A stretch of DNA of 64,000 nucleotides from Siphonodentalium dalli (GCA_032622095.1 CP136069.1:188531122-188595121), one strand, 5' to 3'. Counted from the first letter of the stretch, positions 33,199 to 45,593 are shown. Program-made: numbers and translations. The notes: generated by a model not told the origin, from the sequence alone.

Positions 33199-33305
33199 CA
33201 GCCTGACAAACTTCACACGGCACACTCGTTTCGACGATTCTACGACCAATTCCACGATTCTGCGGCTTGACAACCACGGTGCTACGGCAGTTCAACGATT
33301 CTGCG
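33199..33305 (-). repeat. Inverted ~105-bp repeat, left partner (right partner 35866-35975)
   Basis: The reverse complement of this segment is nearly identical to 35866-35975, sharing 'caccgtggttgtcaagccgc' and 'agaatcgtggaattggtcgt'. Each arm contains three or four 'cgcagaatcgt' sub-repeats. About 2.6 kb lie between them, without a recognisable gene. Confidence 0.75.
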
Positions 33306-33309
33306 GCCT

Positions 33310-35120
33310 TATTATACGTGATATTTTATGACAAACTTAGATAATGGGGCCTTTTACTGAATTGGGACGATAAAAGTGGGCTTCTTCTTGTATGCATTGT
33401 GTAGAGTAGACTTTGCAGGTCCACCAGGTTGACTCACGGAATACATACGAAGATGCGACCAATACATAAAATGAGTCACAATCGGCTCGGTCAAGTCTGG
33501 ATAATCCGATCGAACCGCGAACCGATCGCAAAAAGTCGTTTCTTGTGCTACAAGGGGACATTAACAGTGCGAAAATTAACATCCAACGTAAGCTTTGATA
33601 AGCATAAATGTATTATTTGTATTCGTACCTCCGTTGACGCAATATTCGATTAAACTACACACATAAATGCAGTAACAGTGTCAACTATTTGACAACGCCC
33701 CGCTTCGACCATGACAACGACGATTGTGCGACTCGTTCAACGGTAATTTTCTTTGTATACGACGTATCTGTCACTGATTGATCGGACAGCTTAGTTATGC
33801 GCGTAAGCCCATGTATGCTGCATCAATAAATGTTTGGAACAGTACCTTCGTTGTACAATGCACATGTCCTGGATTCAATACAGTACTGTGTATTTACTGA
33901 TCCCCACATGTGAAGGTATTGAGACCAAGTCACATAAGAGATTTGTCGCTAAACGAGCATTCTTTAATTTTTTGAACATGACAAAATGCCCGACTTACAT
34001 GTACCTGAACATTTTCCTTCTTGGTGCACCTAGCGGCTTTGTAATTTGTGTAAAGTTGACTTGTTCATTAGAAAATGTCACCACTTACCCTACCATAACA
34101 TGAGTTATTTTAGTCATATTCTGATTGGCAGGTAGGCCTACATATAAAGATGTCCTCGAAAAATTATTGACCGTTTAGTTACTTTTATAAATGTGTTTGT
34201 ATGAAAGTATTATATACATACATAACATAGTAGAACATTGGGTTGGTTGGTCCCGAAAGCAGCCAAAATAACCTATAGGGATACGCTGATTTATGACCCC
34301 CCCCCCTTACCCCTGATCCACCGGTTCGGACGCCAACTTGCCGGTATATTATTAACATGCATGGGGTGTTTTGTTGCGGTAGTATTTTTAATTGGGTAAA
34401 CTGGTGTATGCATACTTCAAATGAGTTAAGAATTAATAGGAAATAAATGTCATAGAATTGTCATATCTGGAGGCAAATCTTGACTGCGCGAGGGAATTAT
34501 ATTTTAGATAACTAGATATTAATCACAAATAAATAAATCATTATAGAATATCATTTTCACCGTTTATAGATATATATATACCTGGATGTCAAAATATGGA
34601 ATTATACAAAAACAAAATATTAAGTTTCATGTGTGGAGTTAATTTCTAACATGAAGGCGACCATTCCCCACCATCGATACCACAACGCTACTGAGAATAA
34701 GACATGTTGGCCATAAGAAAATACCGAGGCATTGTGAGAAGGAAGGAAAGTTGGATAGGCGGAAAATTTAAATCATGTAATGTGTGGTGCACAGATATGG
34801 AAATTAAACCTGTACAGTATAGCAATATACGATTCGACATTACTTTATTTTATTCCACACCCATTGACGTGAGGCACATGTATTCAACGGAATCCCATCC
34901 ATTGAATACATATTAGTGTATACCTCTAGTGGAATACAAGCCGGAACTATTCTTGATGACGCTGTCGCCAAGAAAGATGACGTACATCACGTCGATCATC
35001 CGCTTCCTGGTGAACCCCCATAATTACTGGTTATTTGTCAGAATTAAATCACAATAAAGGTAGCTATAGTAACAATGCAGGTGACATTCATGGATCGATC
35101 TTATCTGACTGAACGGTGTA
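33310..35120. other. No gene recognised
   Basis: Largely non-repetitive sequence. A C9 run is at 34300-34308. The short frames are unsupported. Confidence 0.5.
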
Positions 35121-35131
35121 GAATAAATACA

Positions 35132-35292
35132 GAACACAACTTGCATCATAATCTCGAATCTTTTATCGAACTCGTTGCGGACGGCGCAAAGTTATATTTC
35201 GCTCGAGCTACGTTCTCGCGAAATATATCCTTGCGCCATCCGCAACTCATTCGATAAAAGAGTCTCGATTAAGATGCGCGTTGTGTTCTGTC
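35132..35292. mobile_element. Small MITE-like inverted repeat with ~70-bp arms
   Basis: CAGAACACAAC at the left and GTTGTGTTCTG at the right begin imperfect arms that continue through 'tcttttatcga', 'gttgcgga' and 'ggcgcaa' to a centre near 35200. It has no coding content and the target duplication is uncertain. Confidence 0.65.
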
Positions 35293-35865
35293 TATTTCCA
35301 CAGCTGGCTCCAAATAAAAGAGTCTTAATCTCGTAGCCTTGATGTCGTGTGATTCATATGCGTATTCATGTCTATAGCGAGCGTGACATTCATTAGAAAA
35401 CGACTTCTCGTGAGCACAAGTTAATGAAATTTCAATTGCTGGTCTCACAATCGTCGTTGTCATAGTCGACTACTCGGCGTTGTCAACTGAGTGCGATGAT
35501 ACCCCCCACAAATATGGACACAGCGCCATCAATCACAGAACTGATGTTAACATCAGTTGTGAAAAATCAACCAAAGACGTATGGCTATGTTATTATTTGG
35601 TTTCCACTCAATTTTATAGGACATTATATATATTTTCTCAACTCTAAAGACGAATTTCACACAGTGATGTGTGTAAATCCAAAACAACTGGTCTATTTGT
35701 GTCAAAGGTTATGTATTGTTGTGCTAACTGTCTAGTGCTGAACTCTATACCGATTATCGAATCGAAGATAGCCGTACCTAATAGAAATATAATATGTGGT
35801 ACATAACTGTCTATATTTCTGGAATTATTCATTTATTAATGTTTTTTTCGTGTTTATCGCATCAG

Positions 35866-35975
35866 CCTGGTCGCAGAATCGTTAAATTGCCGCAGCACCG
35901 TGGTTGTCAAGCCGCAGAATCGTGGAATTGGTCGTAGAATCGTCGAAACGATTGTGCCGTGTGAACTTGGTATCT
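35866..35975 (+). repeat. Inverted ~105-bp repeat, right partner
   Basis: Counterpart of 33199-33305. The two arms could be the ends of an old ~2.8-kb insertion. Confidence 0.75.
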
Positions 35976-36046
35976 GACTTTTTTTGTCAGAATACCCTGA
36001 CCAGGTTGCGATCCCCGGTCCGCTAGCACGAGAGACCAATACGATA

Positions 36047-36055
36047 CCTCTCGGC
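36047..36055. repeat. 9-bp target duplication CCTCTCGGC (left of MULE-like element)
   Basis: The same nine bases are at 38012-38020, after the hAT element that now splits the right side. The first eight also occur at 37309-37316. Confidence 0.7.
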
Positions 36056-36492
36056 GGGAGCGGGTCGATTCGGTCCAGGGCTCTTTCGGTCTTCGACTTT
36101 TCGGTCCAGGGCTCTTTCGGCCGGGCTCGTTCGGCCCCTATTCAATTCGGGTAATTAGGTAGTGTGGGTGTTAATTGGACGGCATGTTAATTGCCTTTGA
36201 TTTGGGACCGGTCTTTTGATGACAATGGAGATTTATGTTTGTAATTAACGTTTTATTCGCAACAATAGTAATGGGTATACACACATAGTAATTAACACTG
36301 CAACAATTTCGAACAATAACGTGAATATATGATGAACGATATGAACATTTATTGATTAAAAACAAGTTAAAACAGTAAATATATACAGTTTACATGATAA
36401 AACATCTGGTTATTTAATGATTAAAAACAAGATAAAACATGGAAATACATTATTTATTTATAAATATTAAAACATAGCGTAGGTCTTCTTCT

Positions 36493-36720
36493 TTATTTCT
36501 TGGATTGGCCATTCTTGTAGATCGCGTTCACATCTTTCAGGAATTCAGTTGTCTTGATGGTGCCGTCTTTGTATGATGCCCATATCGCCTCAAGGTCTCT
36601 GTCAATCTTCGTGTACTTCTGTTTTATGTCGGTCTCGAGGTCCCTCGCTGCTACAGCTACTTCGATATGTGCAGCTTCTTTTTGGTGAAGAAGACGAAAT
36701 TTCATTAAATTTGTTTGTAC
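36493..36720 (-). pseudogene. Last exon of a MULE-type transposase (C-terminal fragment)
   Basis: The minus-strand frame (ATG-led part 36705-36493) encodes LLHQKEAAHIEV ... YTKIDRDLEAIWASYKDG ... EFLKDVNAIYK and then a stop. The helical 'LQ.EQ...E......R....D..I......Y..G.I....YL' pattern is what I know from the end of 'RTNN..EGWH' proteins of MULE origin. The exon start is unclear: a 50-bp tandem duplication ('acaaatttaatgaaat...cttcttcacca') lies just upstream. The short WH-containing stretch expected between this and the upstream exon is missing. Confidence 0.5.
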
Positions 36721-36842
36721 TTTTGTAGTTCAATAAAAATATGGTGAAGAAGAAGATATTTCATTAAATTTGTACTTTTGTAGTTTTAATATTTTTATTA
36801 TATATTAGTATATATGTTCTTTAAATGAATAATGATTCTTAC

Positions 36843-36953
36843 CTTCGATGTGGTTATTTGTTCTGACTTGGTGGTCAAATATGCACCATTCGCTGATTGC
36901 GATCAGATCAATCACCGTTTTATCTTGTCCAAACAAACATGCCAGAAGCCGTT
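36843..36953 (-). pseudogene. Internal exon of a MULE-type transposase
   Basis: On the minus strand an acceptor 'ttacactcag' precedes a 111-nt open segment that ends at a strong donor GAAG|GTAAGAAT. It encodes RLLACLFGQDKTVIDLIAIS followed by EWCIFDHQVRTNNHIEG. RTNNxxEG is a characteristic motif near the C-terminus of MULE-related transposases, normally followed by WH. Both splice phases are 1. The spliced protein cannot be completed within the element, so this is a fragment. Confidence 0.55.
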
Positions 36954-37308
36954 CTGAGTGTAAAAAGGTAGATACATGTACCAATCTATATAGTAACATA
37001 TATCTACAACTTTATTATCATCTTTCTCACAGACAAATCACAGACAAATCACAGGTAAGAATATTAAATCAAATCATAAGATCAATATATATAATATAAA
37101 TTAGAGCAATGCTACCCTTTTATACACTTTAATCAAAATATTAAACGCTTTATTATAATAATAAAATAACATACAAAAGAAAAATATATATAAACATCAT
37201 ACTGATAAAAACATTTTTAGGTGAGACTGTTCGGCCCCAACCATGGGCCGAACAAGTCCGGCCGAACAAGCCCGGCCGAAACAGCCCTGGACCGAATCGA
37301 CCCCGACC

Positions 37309-37316
37309 CCTCTCGG
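37309..37316. repeat. 8-bp target duplication CCTCTCGG (hAT left / MULE right)
   Basis: It directly precedes the hAT element and directly follows the MULE-like right end. The matching hAT copy is 38012-38019. Confidence 0.85.
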
Positions 37317-38011
37317 CAGGGGTGGCGCCAGGATTTCCCCGACGGAGGGGCTATGGTCCCCGACAGGGGGGCTAGACCGGTGACCAAAGGTCATCGGCGG
37401 CTGCCGAAGGCAGCCCTGGGGAGAGCGCGAGAGGGGTGTCCCCTCTCTCACGGGGGGTTTGGGCCGGGGGGACCTCCCCCACGAAAATTTTGAAAATACA
37501 TAGCCTGAGATCGATTCTGGAGTGTTCTGGTGTCAACATATTTGGTCTTCTTGTTTGACACCCATTACAGGGCTGTTTTTTCGGCGACGCATAGGGAACG
37601 GGAAAGGGAAGATTCGGCAGTGTGAGTCTGTGTGGAATTTGTATTACATGTAACACGACACACACGAGGATGGTGACGGCATCTATGACACCCTAACCCT
37701 ATAGTTCCATGCACGAATTTAATAAGTATACGATATGACTCACGGTAGTCTCACGAGTGACTCGTGTCGAGTCTGTCGGACTAAAAATAGAACTCTGGTA
37801 ATGTGATTCATTAACTCTGCACGCCCACGTCGATTTGTTAATCACCAGTGCACGTGTTTCGAGTCGCGGATTTTCCAATGTTTATCGTCTTTGCATAATT
37901 TTATCTCCCCGACGAATTTGGCAGATATCCCCGACGGGGGGGGGCTGACCATCCCCGACGGGGGGGGGGCTGTAGCCCCCCCCCCCTGACTCCCCCTTGG
38001 CGCCACCCCTG
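37317..38011. mobile_element. Non-autonomous hAT element (695 bp)
   Basis: The left end is CAGGGGTGGCGCCAGG and the right end is the complement (CCTTGGCGCCACCCCTG), with a single-base difference, flanked by the exact 8-bp duplication CCTCTCGG. This is the hAT signature. Subterminal 'tccccgacggggg' repeats are present at both sides (37337-37370 and 37915-37970). No transposase is encoded. It sits precisely in the right target duplication of the MULE-like element. Confidence 0.88.
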
Positions 38012-38109
38012 CCTCTCGGCTACCGACTTCCCTTAATGTGCTTATTCCCGCCGAGAAAGTTTGTGTTACAATTAGTTTGAGGTGAAACCATAAATGCACT
38101 GGACTATTT

Positions 38110-38790
38110 ATACTCGAATACATAAAAGTACGTGTGAGTACACGTAAATCCTTGAATCCAAACTGAACTGAACGATCAACGCGTTGTAATGGGCCCCATT
38201 CTGGAGAACCGAGTTCTTAAAATTCGCGACCTGGACAAGATGGAGACATGCATGTAACTAGTAAGTTGTTAGCGTCTAGTTCACAATCATTGCCACAAAT
38301 GATTTCCGCCTTCGTAGCTGATTTATGAAGTTAAAACATGTAGCAACATCACTTCCTACTTACCTATGTACTTATATATGTTAATGTGAATTATGAGAAT
38401 AAATCATTCACTTGTTTTGAATCACCCGTGCAACGATTCAAGATTCCCGCGTTTGATTTCTTTGAACTGTTGGACTGTTGACTTAGCAACATCAAATGAT
38501 TTTGAAAAAAAAACATTGGAATCTGGGAATATTTGGTTGTTGTTGTCTATAGGTCAACAGAAGCACCAGCAAAATAAACCAAAATTTTTTTACAGAATTT
38601 TTTTTCTTCAAAATTTTCGAAGTTTGGACCAAGTTATTTTTTGTCTGTAAAACCATCGACGTATATTGTAAATATAGATCTTCAAGATCATGCGATCACT
38701 TACACTTCTTCTTCTCTACGCCCGTGAACGAGCAACCTCAATATGAGTATTATAATAATCATCACCTTCCAATTTAGTGATTTTATATAC
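38110..38790. other. No feature recognised
   Basis: AT-rich, non-repetitive sequence; nothing supported. Confidence 0.5.
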
Positions 38791-38800
38791 AGTAGTTGAT

Positions 38801-39330
38801 CTAAAAATACTCAATTACATTTTGTTGCTGTGTATATGACTGGGAACTGTGTTGTAGTTTCATAGAATTCTTCTGATCTTTCATAAGTAACAGCTTATTG
38901 TACCTCTCGATATGTACATATGTAGCACATAGCATAACCTGGAAGTATGGAACTGCAGCTGGGTGATATATGTCTTTGGAGTTATGAATATCTTCAGATA
39001 GATTGGACACATCTAGTATGACATCCATCTTGGAGTCTTCAGACAAGTCGGTGTAGTTGACAGCAAGACACTCCCTCAATTCGTCTTCAATCTGTGGTAA
39101 AGTTCAATTTCTGACTTCATTCAGGGCTGGAATCTTATCAGAAAGTGCTGTCTGTTTTCATCTTCTTGTTCACATAATGTACATAGACCATCAATCTTTT
39201 TATATTTAGCACTGTTCTCTGCAAGGTTATATGTATTCGTGGCTAGTTTAAGCTTCACAGCTAGTCGATGTGCCGCTTGGTTACATGGACTTCCCTGCAT
39301 AGTGTAACTGTAAGATGAAATACTCCACAT
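38801..39330 (-). pseudogene. LINE 3'-end remnant with a zinc-finger-like motif
   Basis: The minus strand first reads AAHRLAVKLKLATNTYNLAE then CTLCEQEDENRQHFLI (39330 to 39121), which matches the Cys-x2-Cys...His segment near the C-terminus of many non-LTR retrotransposon proteins ('C.LC...DE...HFL..C'). After a frame disruption around 39100 it continues as ELRECLAVNYTDL ... YFQVMLCATYVHIERYNKLL, the usual C-terminal helical tail. The last Cys of the motif is Arg here. No RT domain is present. Confidence 0.65.
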
Positions 39331-41590
39331 TATTTTACTTCCATCAGTATCAGTTTTGGTTTAGAGTGTTTCCCCTTATAACATGGGTGAGTATTTCGGC
39401 CAGTGGTCACATGATCTCGAAGAACATCGATCGAGGTTTTTTACACAAATCAAGGTTTAGTACATCAAGTTTGGGTTTTCCCTGAGCTGTCTTAGTGTCA
39501 AATTTTCAATGGATCTTGAAAAAACATTGTTGTTTTTTATGGCATATTCAAATAAGAGCCTATTTAAAGGGTTATATCACCTTTTAATGAACAATGAGCT
39601 TCAGATTCCCTTCCCTGCATTGCTCCAACCAACTTGTGTGTATATTACTATATATTGCCGGATCTCTGGATTATTTGATATGGGTTTAATATACTACTCA
39701 ATAAGAAAAATAGACCCACTTTCTGTCATGCCCAACATTTATACATATGTTCACTGTGTTAGTTGGAATCTCGGTAAACAGAACTTCCCTCTCGAGGAGC
39801 TGGCAATATCTACCACACCCATAATCCAAGTGAAATTGAAAATTTGGGCAGAAACCCAACCTGCAATCCAAATGAAATTGAAAGTTTGGGTAGCTATAAT
39901 ATTCTTTGTTTAGCCATGGCTATTGGCTATAACAAATTCATAGTAGGGTCATCAGCTATTTTAATGGTCGGTCGGAAGTTACTCAAGTTAGAAACAGATA
40001 TAAATATTTTTTGTTTGACCTAATGCATATACTAGTGTTGAAATGATTAGTTGACTAGTCAACGTCGACTAGAATTTCAGCGATAATCGATTAGCAATAT
40101 CCTAGTCGACTAATCACCATATTTCCCAGAAGTTTTCAATACTAGCAAGCAAAATTCAACAGTTCCAAAGTGTTTGACGAATAACAACTGTTAAAGCCTT
40201 AACAAAAATAATATATTAGAAAATGATTGCGCTGGGATCGTACAAGTTTCAATACTAGCATTCAACAGTTCTGAAATGGTGGTGGGTTGTCAGGGATTTT
40301 TCCTTATCAGATATGGTATCTTCTTTGAGTCAGACACGAAATTCTAACTGATGAGGATGAAACTAAATAAAATAATATGTTCAATCGCAGAAATGTTGAA
40401 ATCGCAATCATTTTCAAACCTTTGTACCGGTACCTGTGTTTGTTTATGTTCGTTTGTGTTCGTTGATTAATAGGACCGTGTATAAAGCACAAACGATTGC
40501 GATGGAACCCAAAATACGTCGACTGGTCGGGGTTACCGTATTATAAAAATATGTTTCTGATCTAGATATTCAGTCATCACATTGATTGATAGCGACCTGT
40601 TATAGTATGTTGTTCGCCAGAAAAAGGGAACACTTTTGATGTCTCATCAATTGGAACAATCATTGTTCAGCTAAGTCGCAACAGCAGATTTACATGTTCC
40701 CATATTCAAAATGCGGCACCTTTGATCTATGATAGCCTAAGTCCGATGTTGCTATAGATATGTTGTTAAGACGACGCTGTGACTGATGCAAGATCAAACC
40801 AATTCCGACGTGACCACATGTTCATTTCACTCCCGACTGGGCGCTGGTATAATTACGTATATATTGTGCTGGTTTATGCCAATATATCAGTCAGATTTCT
40901 AATCAAGTCACTGACTCATTGTCATACAACCACACACCCCTAAAATAGACCAACAGTTACATGGTATAGTGGAATAGCTCGACGAACATTTCATAAAATG
41001 TTATTAAATTTCCTCAATTATGACTAAAGATATCATCCGTAAACCATCTGGGATCCTATCACCACCCCCTCCCTCCTAAAATCCAGCTTTAAAAAAGACA
41101 TTGGATCCAGGATCCAGTTTAAGGAATATGGGACTACTATTTTGTAGTAGAAACAAAATGTTGTAGGAAATATATTTGAGCGACTGAAGAGGGTATTTTT
41201 CTCAATACTGCAAGCCACAGAGCACACATTACAGTCAATTTATGTGCAATATGAATTTCAGGAGGCAACAATCTGGTGTTTCGAGTTTGTCTTACAATAC
41301 CCTTAGTTTATGGAGTGAGTAGACTTATTTGTCAAATTCTATAAATGTTTCCAGTATACCACTGCCCCCATCCCATATTAGGTCATATCATAGTCAAGAC
41401 ATGTTTACACATGTATGTAGGTTAAGGTCCCAAGATAGCTTGGGAATGCATGTTTTACATAACTTTGTTGAACCAAATTTTATTTTGCGTACACTCATTG
41501 GATTTCTCCCAGAAATCAGTTCAATAGTTATTGCCATTGACTCAAAACATCGTGTTGGGACCACCCCTCCACTCACTATATACATTTAAA
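39331..41590. other. No gene recognised; possible hAT-type end near 40033
   Basis: 40033-40110 holds an imperfect palindrome of 'gattagttgactagtcaacg' and 'cctagtcgactaatcacc', similar to some hAT subterminal sequences, but I could not find a paired end. A 45-bp duplication of 'atccaagtgaaattgaaaat' is at 39822-39895. The 134-residue frame at 39509-39913 has no recognisable motif. Confidence 0.45.
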
Positions 41591-41599
41591 AATTGGGAC

Positions 41600-41825
41600 A
41601 GAACCTCTGGCGCTTATTTACCATATTTTATAAGTTGAATATTTGGACAGCTTCTGGTAACTATTAACATATTTAAAAATATGGCCACTATTTACATATT
41701 TTTTAATTTGGAAAGATCTCTGGTCACTACATTATTTACATATTTAAAAATTTGGACAGAAACCTCCGGCCACAATTAACACTTTTTTCATTTTGCACAG
41801 AGCATCTGGCCACTACAAACTATAT
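41600..41825 (+). repeat. Degenerate ~55-bp tandem repeat, four to five units
   Basis: Units combine 'atttaaaaatttggacag', 'cctctggccact' and 'attaacatattt' with heavy divergence. Confidence 0.65.
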
Positions 41826-41829
41826 ACAA

Positions 41830-43635
41830 AACTTCTCATATCAGACTGGGTCGTCTGGGTGGCCTGCTCATCTGAGGCAGGCGCACTAACGGATGAATAA
41901 ACAGACGAAGACCATTCCCACCTTCACCAGATTGTTCAGAAATAAATAAAACAATTAGTCCACATTAGCCATGTACTAATTGTTCATAATAGTAATATTA
42001 ATAATCAGTCAGTCATGTTACATCTTCAAGATGTGTCATTTTGGGAGGCTTGCGACTGGTTGTGATTGCAAGAAGAGTGCAAACTTCCCAGCCATTACTT
42101 AAATCAGTGACCGTACTGTCTAAAAAAAAGTAAGCGGTCTGTAAACACCCCTGTTTTCTGCCACTTTTTTGACCAGCAAATGTTTTTTCCAAATAAACTT
42201 TTTTTTCTCATAATATATTTTTTAAAAGTAAAAGACGAAAAATATAATAAAAAGAACAATGAGAACATCAAGTTCAGCAAGCGAGACAGATGGCAATGTC
42301 ATTCATATCAACCTACCCCATGATTGTAAACAGATAGTAGCCATTTTGAAAATACTTTGCATGACAATTAGTGACAACAACACACCACTATTACAAGGAG
42401 ATGCAGATCAATATGTTCAAATGGTGTACATATAAGAATACTTACAATAGTAATACAATAATAGTTGCTTGTAATAAATATTGTGAAAAGGGCAATGATT
42501 AATAGAATAAATTGAGTTGTTAGCTGTGAAAATTCTCCAAATTAGCACATGTCCACATGACCGGAAACGAGATTGCTATTTGAAGATACCTTGAAGATTG
42601 CCAATCGTTGTCAGCGAATCATTGGCAGTTATCAGGTTATAGCCAGCTAGGGTTGGATGGGTCGGATCAACCCACCCTGGAAAAAAGAGTACCCTCGTCG
42701 CCTGACTTATAGGTTTAGACTAGTCAGACCTAGTGACTTGATGAATTTAATGTTTGAATCAAGTCAGACAGCCGTTCCTATAATAATGCATACAGCATGA
42801 TGAAGCTAACTAATTTGTTAAAATGCATTTAATTTTGAGAATCGAGTACCATGGTCATTAATGTTATCAATTTTGCAATTTATATTAACTTTGACACCTA
42901 CCAGAAAGTGTGTATAATTTTTCCGTGATTATTTAATTCGAAAATCCAGTCGGTAACACAATGTTGAAACCATGTTGTAAGATGACCGAGTAGGTGGTCC
43001 TAAACATCACATGACTATCAGTGCATGGGAAAATCAATCATAAAATTTGACCAAAAAATGGTTAAGTTACCCGTATTAAGGTTAGCAAAACAAAGGTTAT
43101 ACATGCGCAGAGTGTATTTACACTCGACCTGATTGAGCTGATCTTTGTCGTGCATGGGGAAAGTTCGGGTAACTCCAAGGTGGATTCACAAGAACGTGCA
43201 ATTACATGCTGCAGTCACATGTTATGGTAGACATGTGTCTACATTCTGTACTGTCGGATAAGGATAAGTGACATGTACATGTAGGTGAGTGCATGGTTTC
43301 ACACTTATATTAGTATTTAGTTGATAAATATGTGTGCGTTGGTCAAAATTGTTACTGTTATAGAAATCAAACTCACATCATAGCGTTTCGAACTCGCGAT
43401 GAAACTTAGATGGCATAAGCCAGGCTACTAAGTTCCAATGGATCCAGGGTAATTTGGGTGTTTGCTTCGTTATGTTAATGAACCCCCAAAGTTGCCCGAG
43501 CCAACGAACCATGGAAGTCATGCAACTTGAGGATACTAAAAACCATTCAGCATATATAAAGATCTCAATGCAAAATGCCAACTTCCCCCATTACAACATT
43601 TGTCCAGGTATGTAGTCGTGAGTGTGCTTACTTAC
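41830..43635. other. No gene recognised
   Basis: AT-rich, apparently unique sequence. No frame, RNA gene or element ends that I can support. Confidence 0.5.
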
Positions 43636-43639
43636 ACTG

Positions 43640-43815
43640 TCCGATTGGGCGTGGACATTAATGGCTGACCCATGTACATTCCTCAGTGTGTGCATATTAA
43701 AGAATGCTACTGGAGTCACCACATGGTTATAAAGTTACTCGGCCGTGGTAGCACCTGGACCACTGCGCCTATAACTGACAGGTTCTTGCACTGCAATATC
43801 TACAGATACGAGTCT
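43640..43815 (+). repeat. Dispersed ~180-bp repeat (inverted partner 32690-32870)
   Basis: See 32690-32870. It is followed at 43910 by 'caataaagagcacattatta', the complement of the 'gctctttatt' repeat word. Confidence 0.75.
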
Positions 43816-43940
43816 GTGTGGTCATGTGGTATACCGAGGATGATGCTTGCATCACAGTTTCTGGACATAAAGTTCCACCCCTCCAAAAGTCCCACTCCCA
43901 TCAACCAATAAAGAGCACATTATTAGTTGGTGGGTGGGTA

Positions 43941-44835
43941 GTCTGCTCATACTAAAACCAGTATTGATATTGGGATAGTGAGATGCTAGTTTTAGTACGA
44001 GTACGTCCTGTTACCGTTTGTATGACATGGTTTACGCATTAGTGACCAGCTCATAATAACCACAATTTTATGTTATCAAATATCACAATTGTGACAATAA
44101 ACAGGTTTATTACATAGAAGACATTATATTTGTTCTGAAAACCACATGAGTTGTCAATTGAAAGTGGTAATTTAATGTAAAATAAAGACATTTCCGCAGT
44201 GTTTACATGTTATAAAAAGTAAGCAAATTCAATTGACCTCACGAAGGCCGAAAATATTCTAGCTATTGTAGGGTACCTGTAAACATAAACAAAACCACAT
44301 GCTCATAAATTTAATTAATTCTATCACTTATACCCAGTAATTTATAAATTAAAAATTGCATATATATCGTGAGATGTGGCCTGTAAGAAATGGTTAACTA
44401 ATACATGTAAGTACATGTACTATAGGACCACTTACAAAACACATAATAGTGATGGAATATATTAACATCAAACAATGTTTAGTAAGGGGTGCATTCGATT
44501 GACGGCACAGAAGCCTAACTTAGCTGAGTACACTTTGGCTTTCAGTTAAAACATAAACAAACCGATGTTAGTCCTAACAAACTGGAATATTCTATGTATA
44601 ATTTAAAATGAAAGTTAGATTATTATACACCAGTATGACCATAAGATGTCACTCTTTCCGATATATATAGCATCAGGTATTGATTTGTTAGGTAAAATCG
44701 TGTAAAATAGACTACAATTCCCACCACCAACCCTGGGCGTAACTCATGTCATACAAATGGTAACGGGACATACTAAAATAATAAAACTAGCACCTCGCTA
44801 TCCCAATATCTTAGCTGGTTTTAGTACGAGTAGAC
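43941..44835. mobile_element. TIR element, ~895 bp, arms ~85 bp
   Basis: The left end reads GTCTGCTCATACTAAAACCA and the reverse complement of the right end GTCTACTCGTACTAAAACCA. Matching continues through 'gatattgggatag', 'tgctagttttagta' and 'gttacc.tttgtatgacat'. No transposase and no clear duplication; an unclassified non-autonomous DNA element. Confidence 0.75.
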
Positions 44836-44839
44836 TTGG

Positions 44840-45590
44840 ACTAGTGAGTGAGATGTCGATTAAAACCTTGTTGTGTTGGACTTTATATGTCCAATAACTA
44901 TTTAGTAGATCCGATTGCCCCCGGGTGGGAACAGTACGTTAATCTGAGGGTTCAATTACAGGCCGCGATAGATGGATGACTGATAGTGGTATCTAATTAC
45001 ATTTAATTCGAGAATGAATAACTGAGTCCTTTATTTGCCAAAATCAATATAAGAAGCAACACTGTATGAGCACCAGAACACAATGCGCCATAATAACATT
45101 CAAACACCTGACCCGTTGTGCACACGCGCACAGTTTGACTTCAGAGCTTGCTACTAGTATGTCATTTAAGTTGGGCCAATGATTCTGTGCCAGCGAAAAA
45201 GTAATGAAAAATAAACCAGCTTATTTTATTTCATATCGTTGCAAATTGTGTCAGCAATGATTCTCTTTATGGATAATAAAGTACAGGTAGTTAATATACA
45301 TACATGTACCAGTACCGTGTCCATTGAGATGAATCATATGTATGCTACATGTATGTAATTGGATTGCTATAGGTGTTCGCTTTGGTCCAACATTTGGTCC
45401 AATGGTTGTGAGGAATACATTTGTCCAACCAGTTAAGGGCAAAAACATTAACCCAACCCAACCAATTTGCAGCATTAAATTACATTCGCATTAGTCCAAT
45501 GTTGGGCCAATGGTTGGTCTAGCATCAACAAGATCATTCTCTAGGGACCTCAGTCTGCATTGCGTCATCAGTTGTGGCGACCATGACTCA
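44840..45590. other. No gene recognised
   Basis: Contains short variants of 'ggtccaacatttggtccaat' near 45385 and 45495, nothing else notable. Confidence 0.5.
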
Positions 45591-45593
45591 GAT

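Larger units (their letters stand above)
36056..37308 (-). mobile_element. Deleted MULE-like DNA transposon (1253 bp)
   Basis: Terminal inverted repeats start GGGAGCGGGTCGATTCGG at the left and GGTCGGGGTCGATTCGG (reverse complement of the right end), and both continue 'tccagggct.tttcggcc' with internal 'ttcggcc' sub-repeats. An 8-9-bp duplication, CCTCTCGG(C), flanks the element. Mutator-like elements have G-starting ends and 8-9-bp duplications. Inside, two minus-strand coding pieces resemble the C-terminal part of animal MULE-type transposases. The catalytic core is gone, so it is non-autonomous. Confidence 0.65.

Noticed and set aside
39509-39913. 134-codon plus-strand frame
   Set aside because: No recognisable motif, covers a local 45-bp duplication, and lacks splice or promoter support.
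40033-40520. hAT element with 'gttgaaatgattag' end
   Set aside because: Only one plausible end; no paired terminus or duplication could be found.
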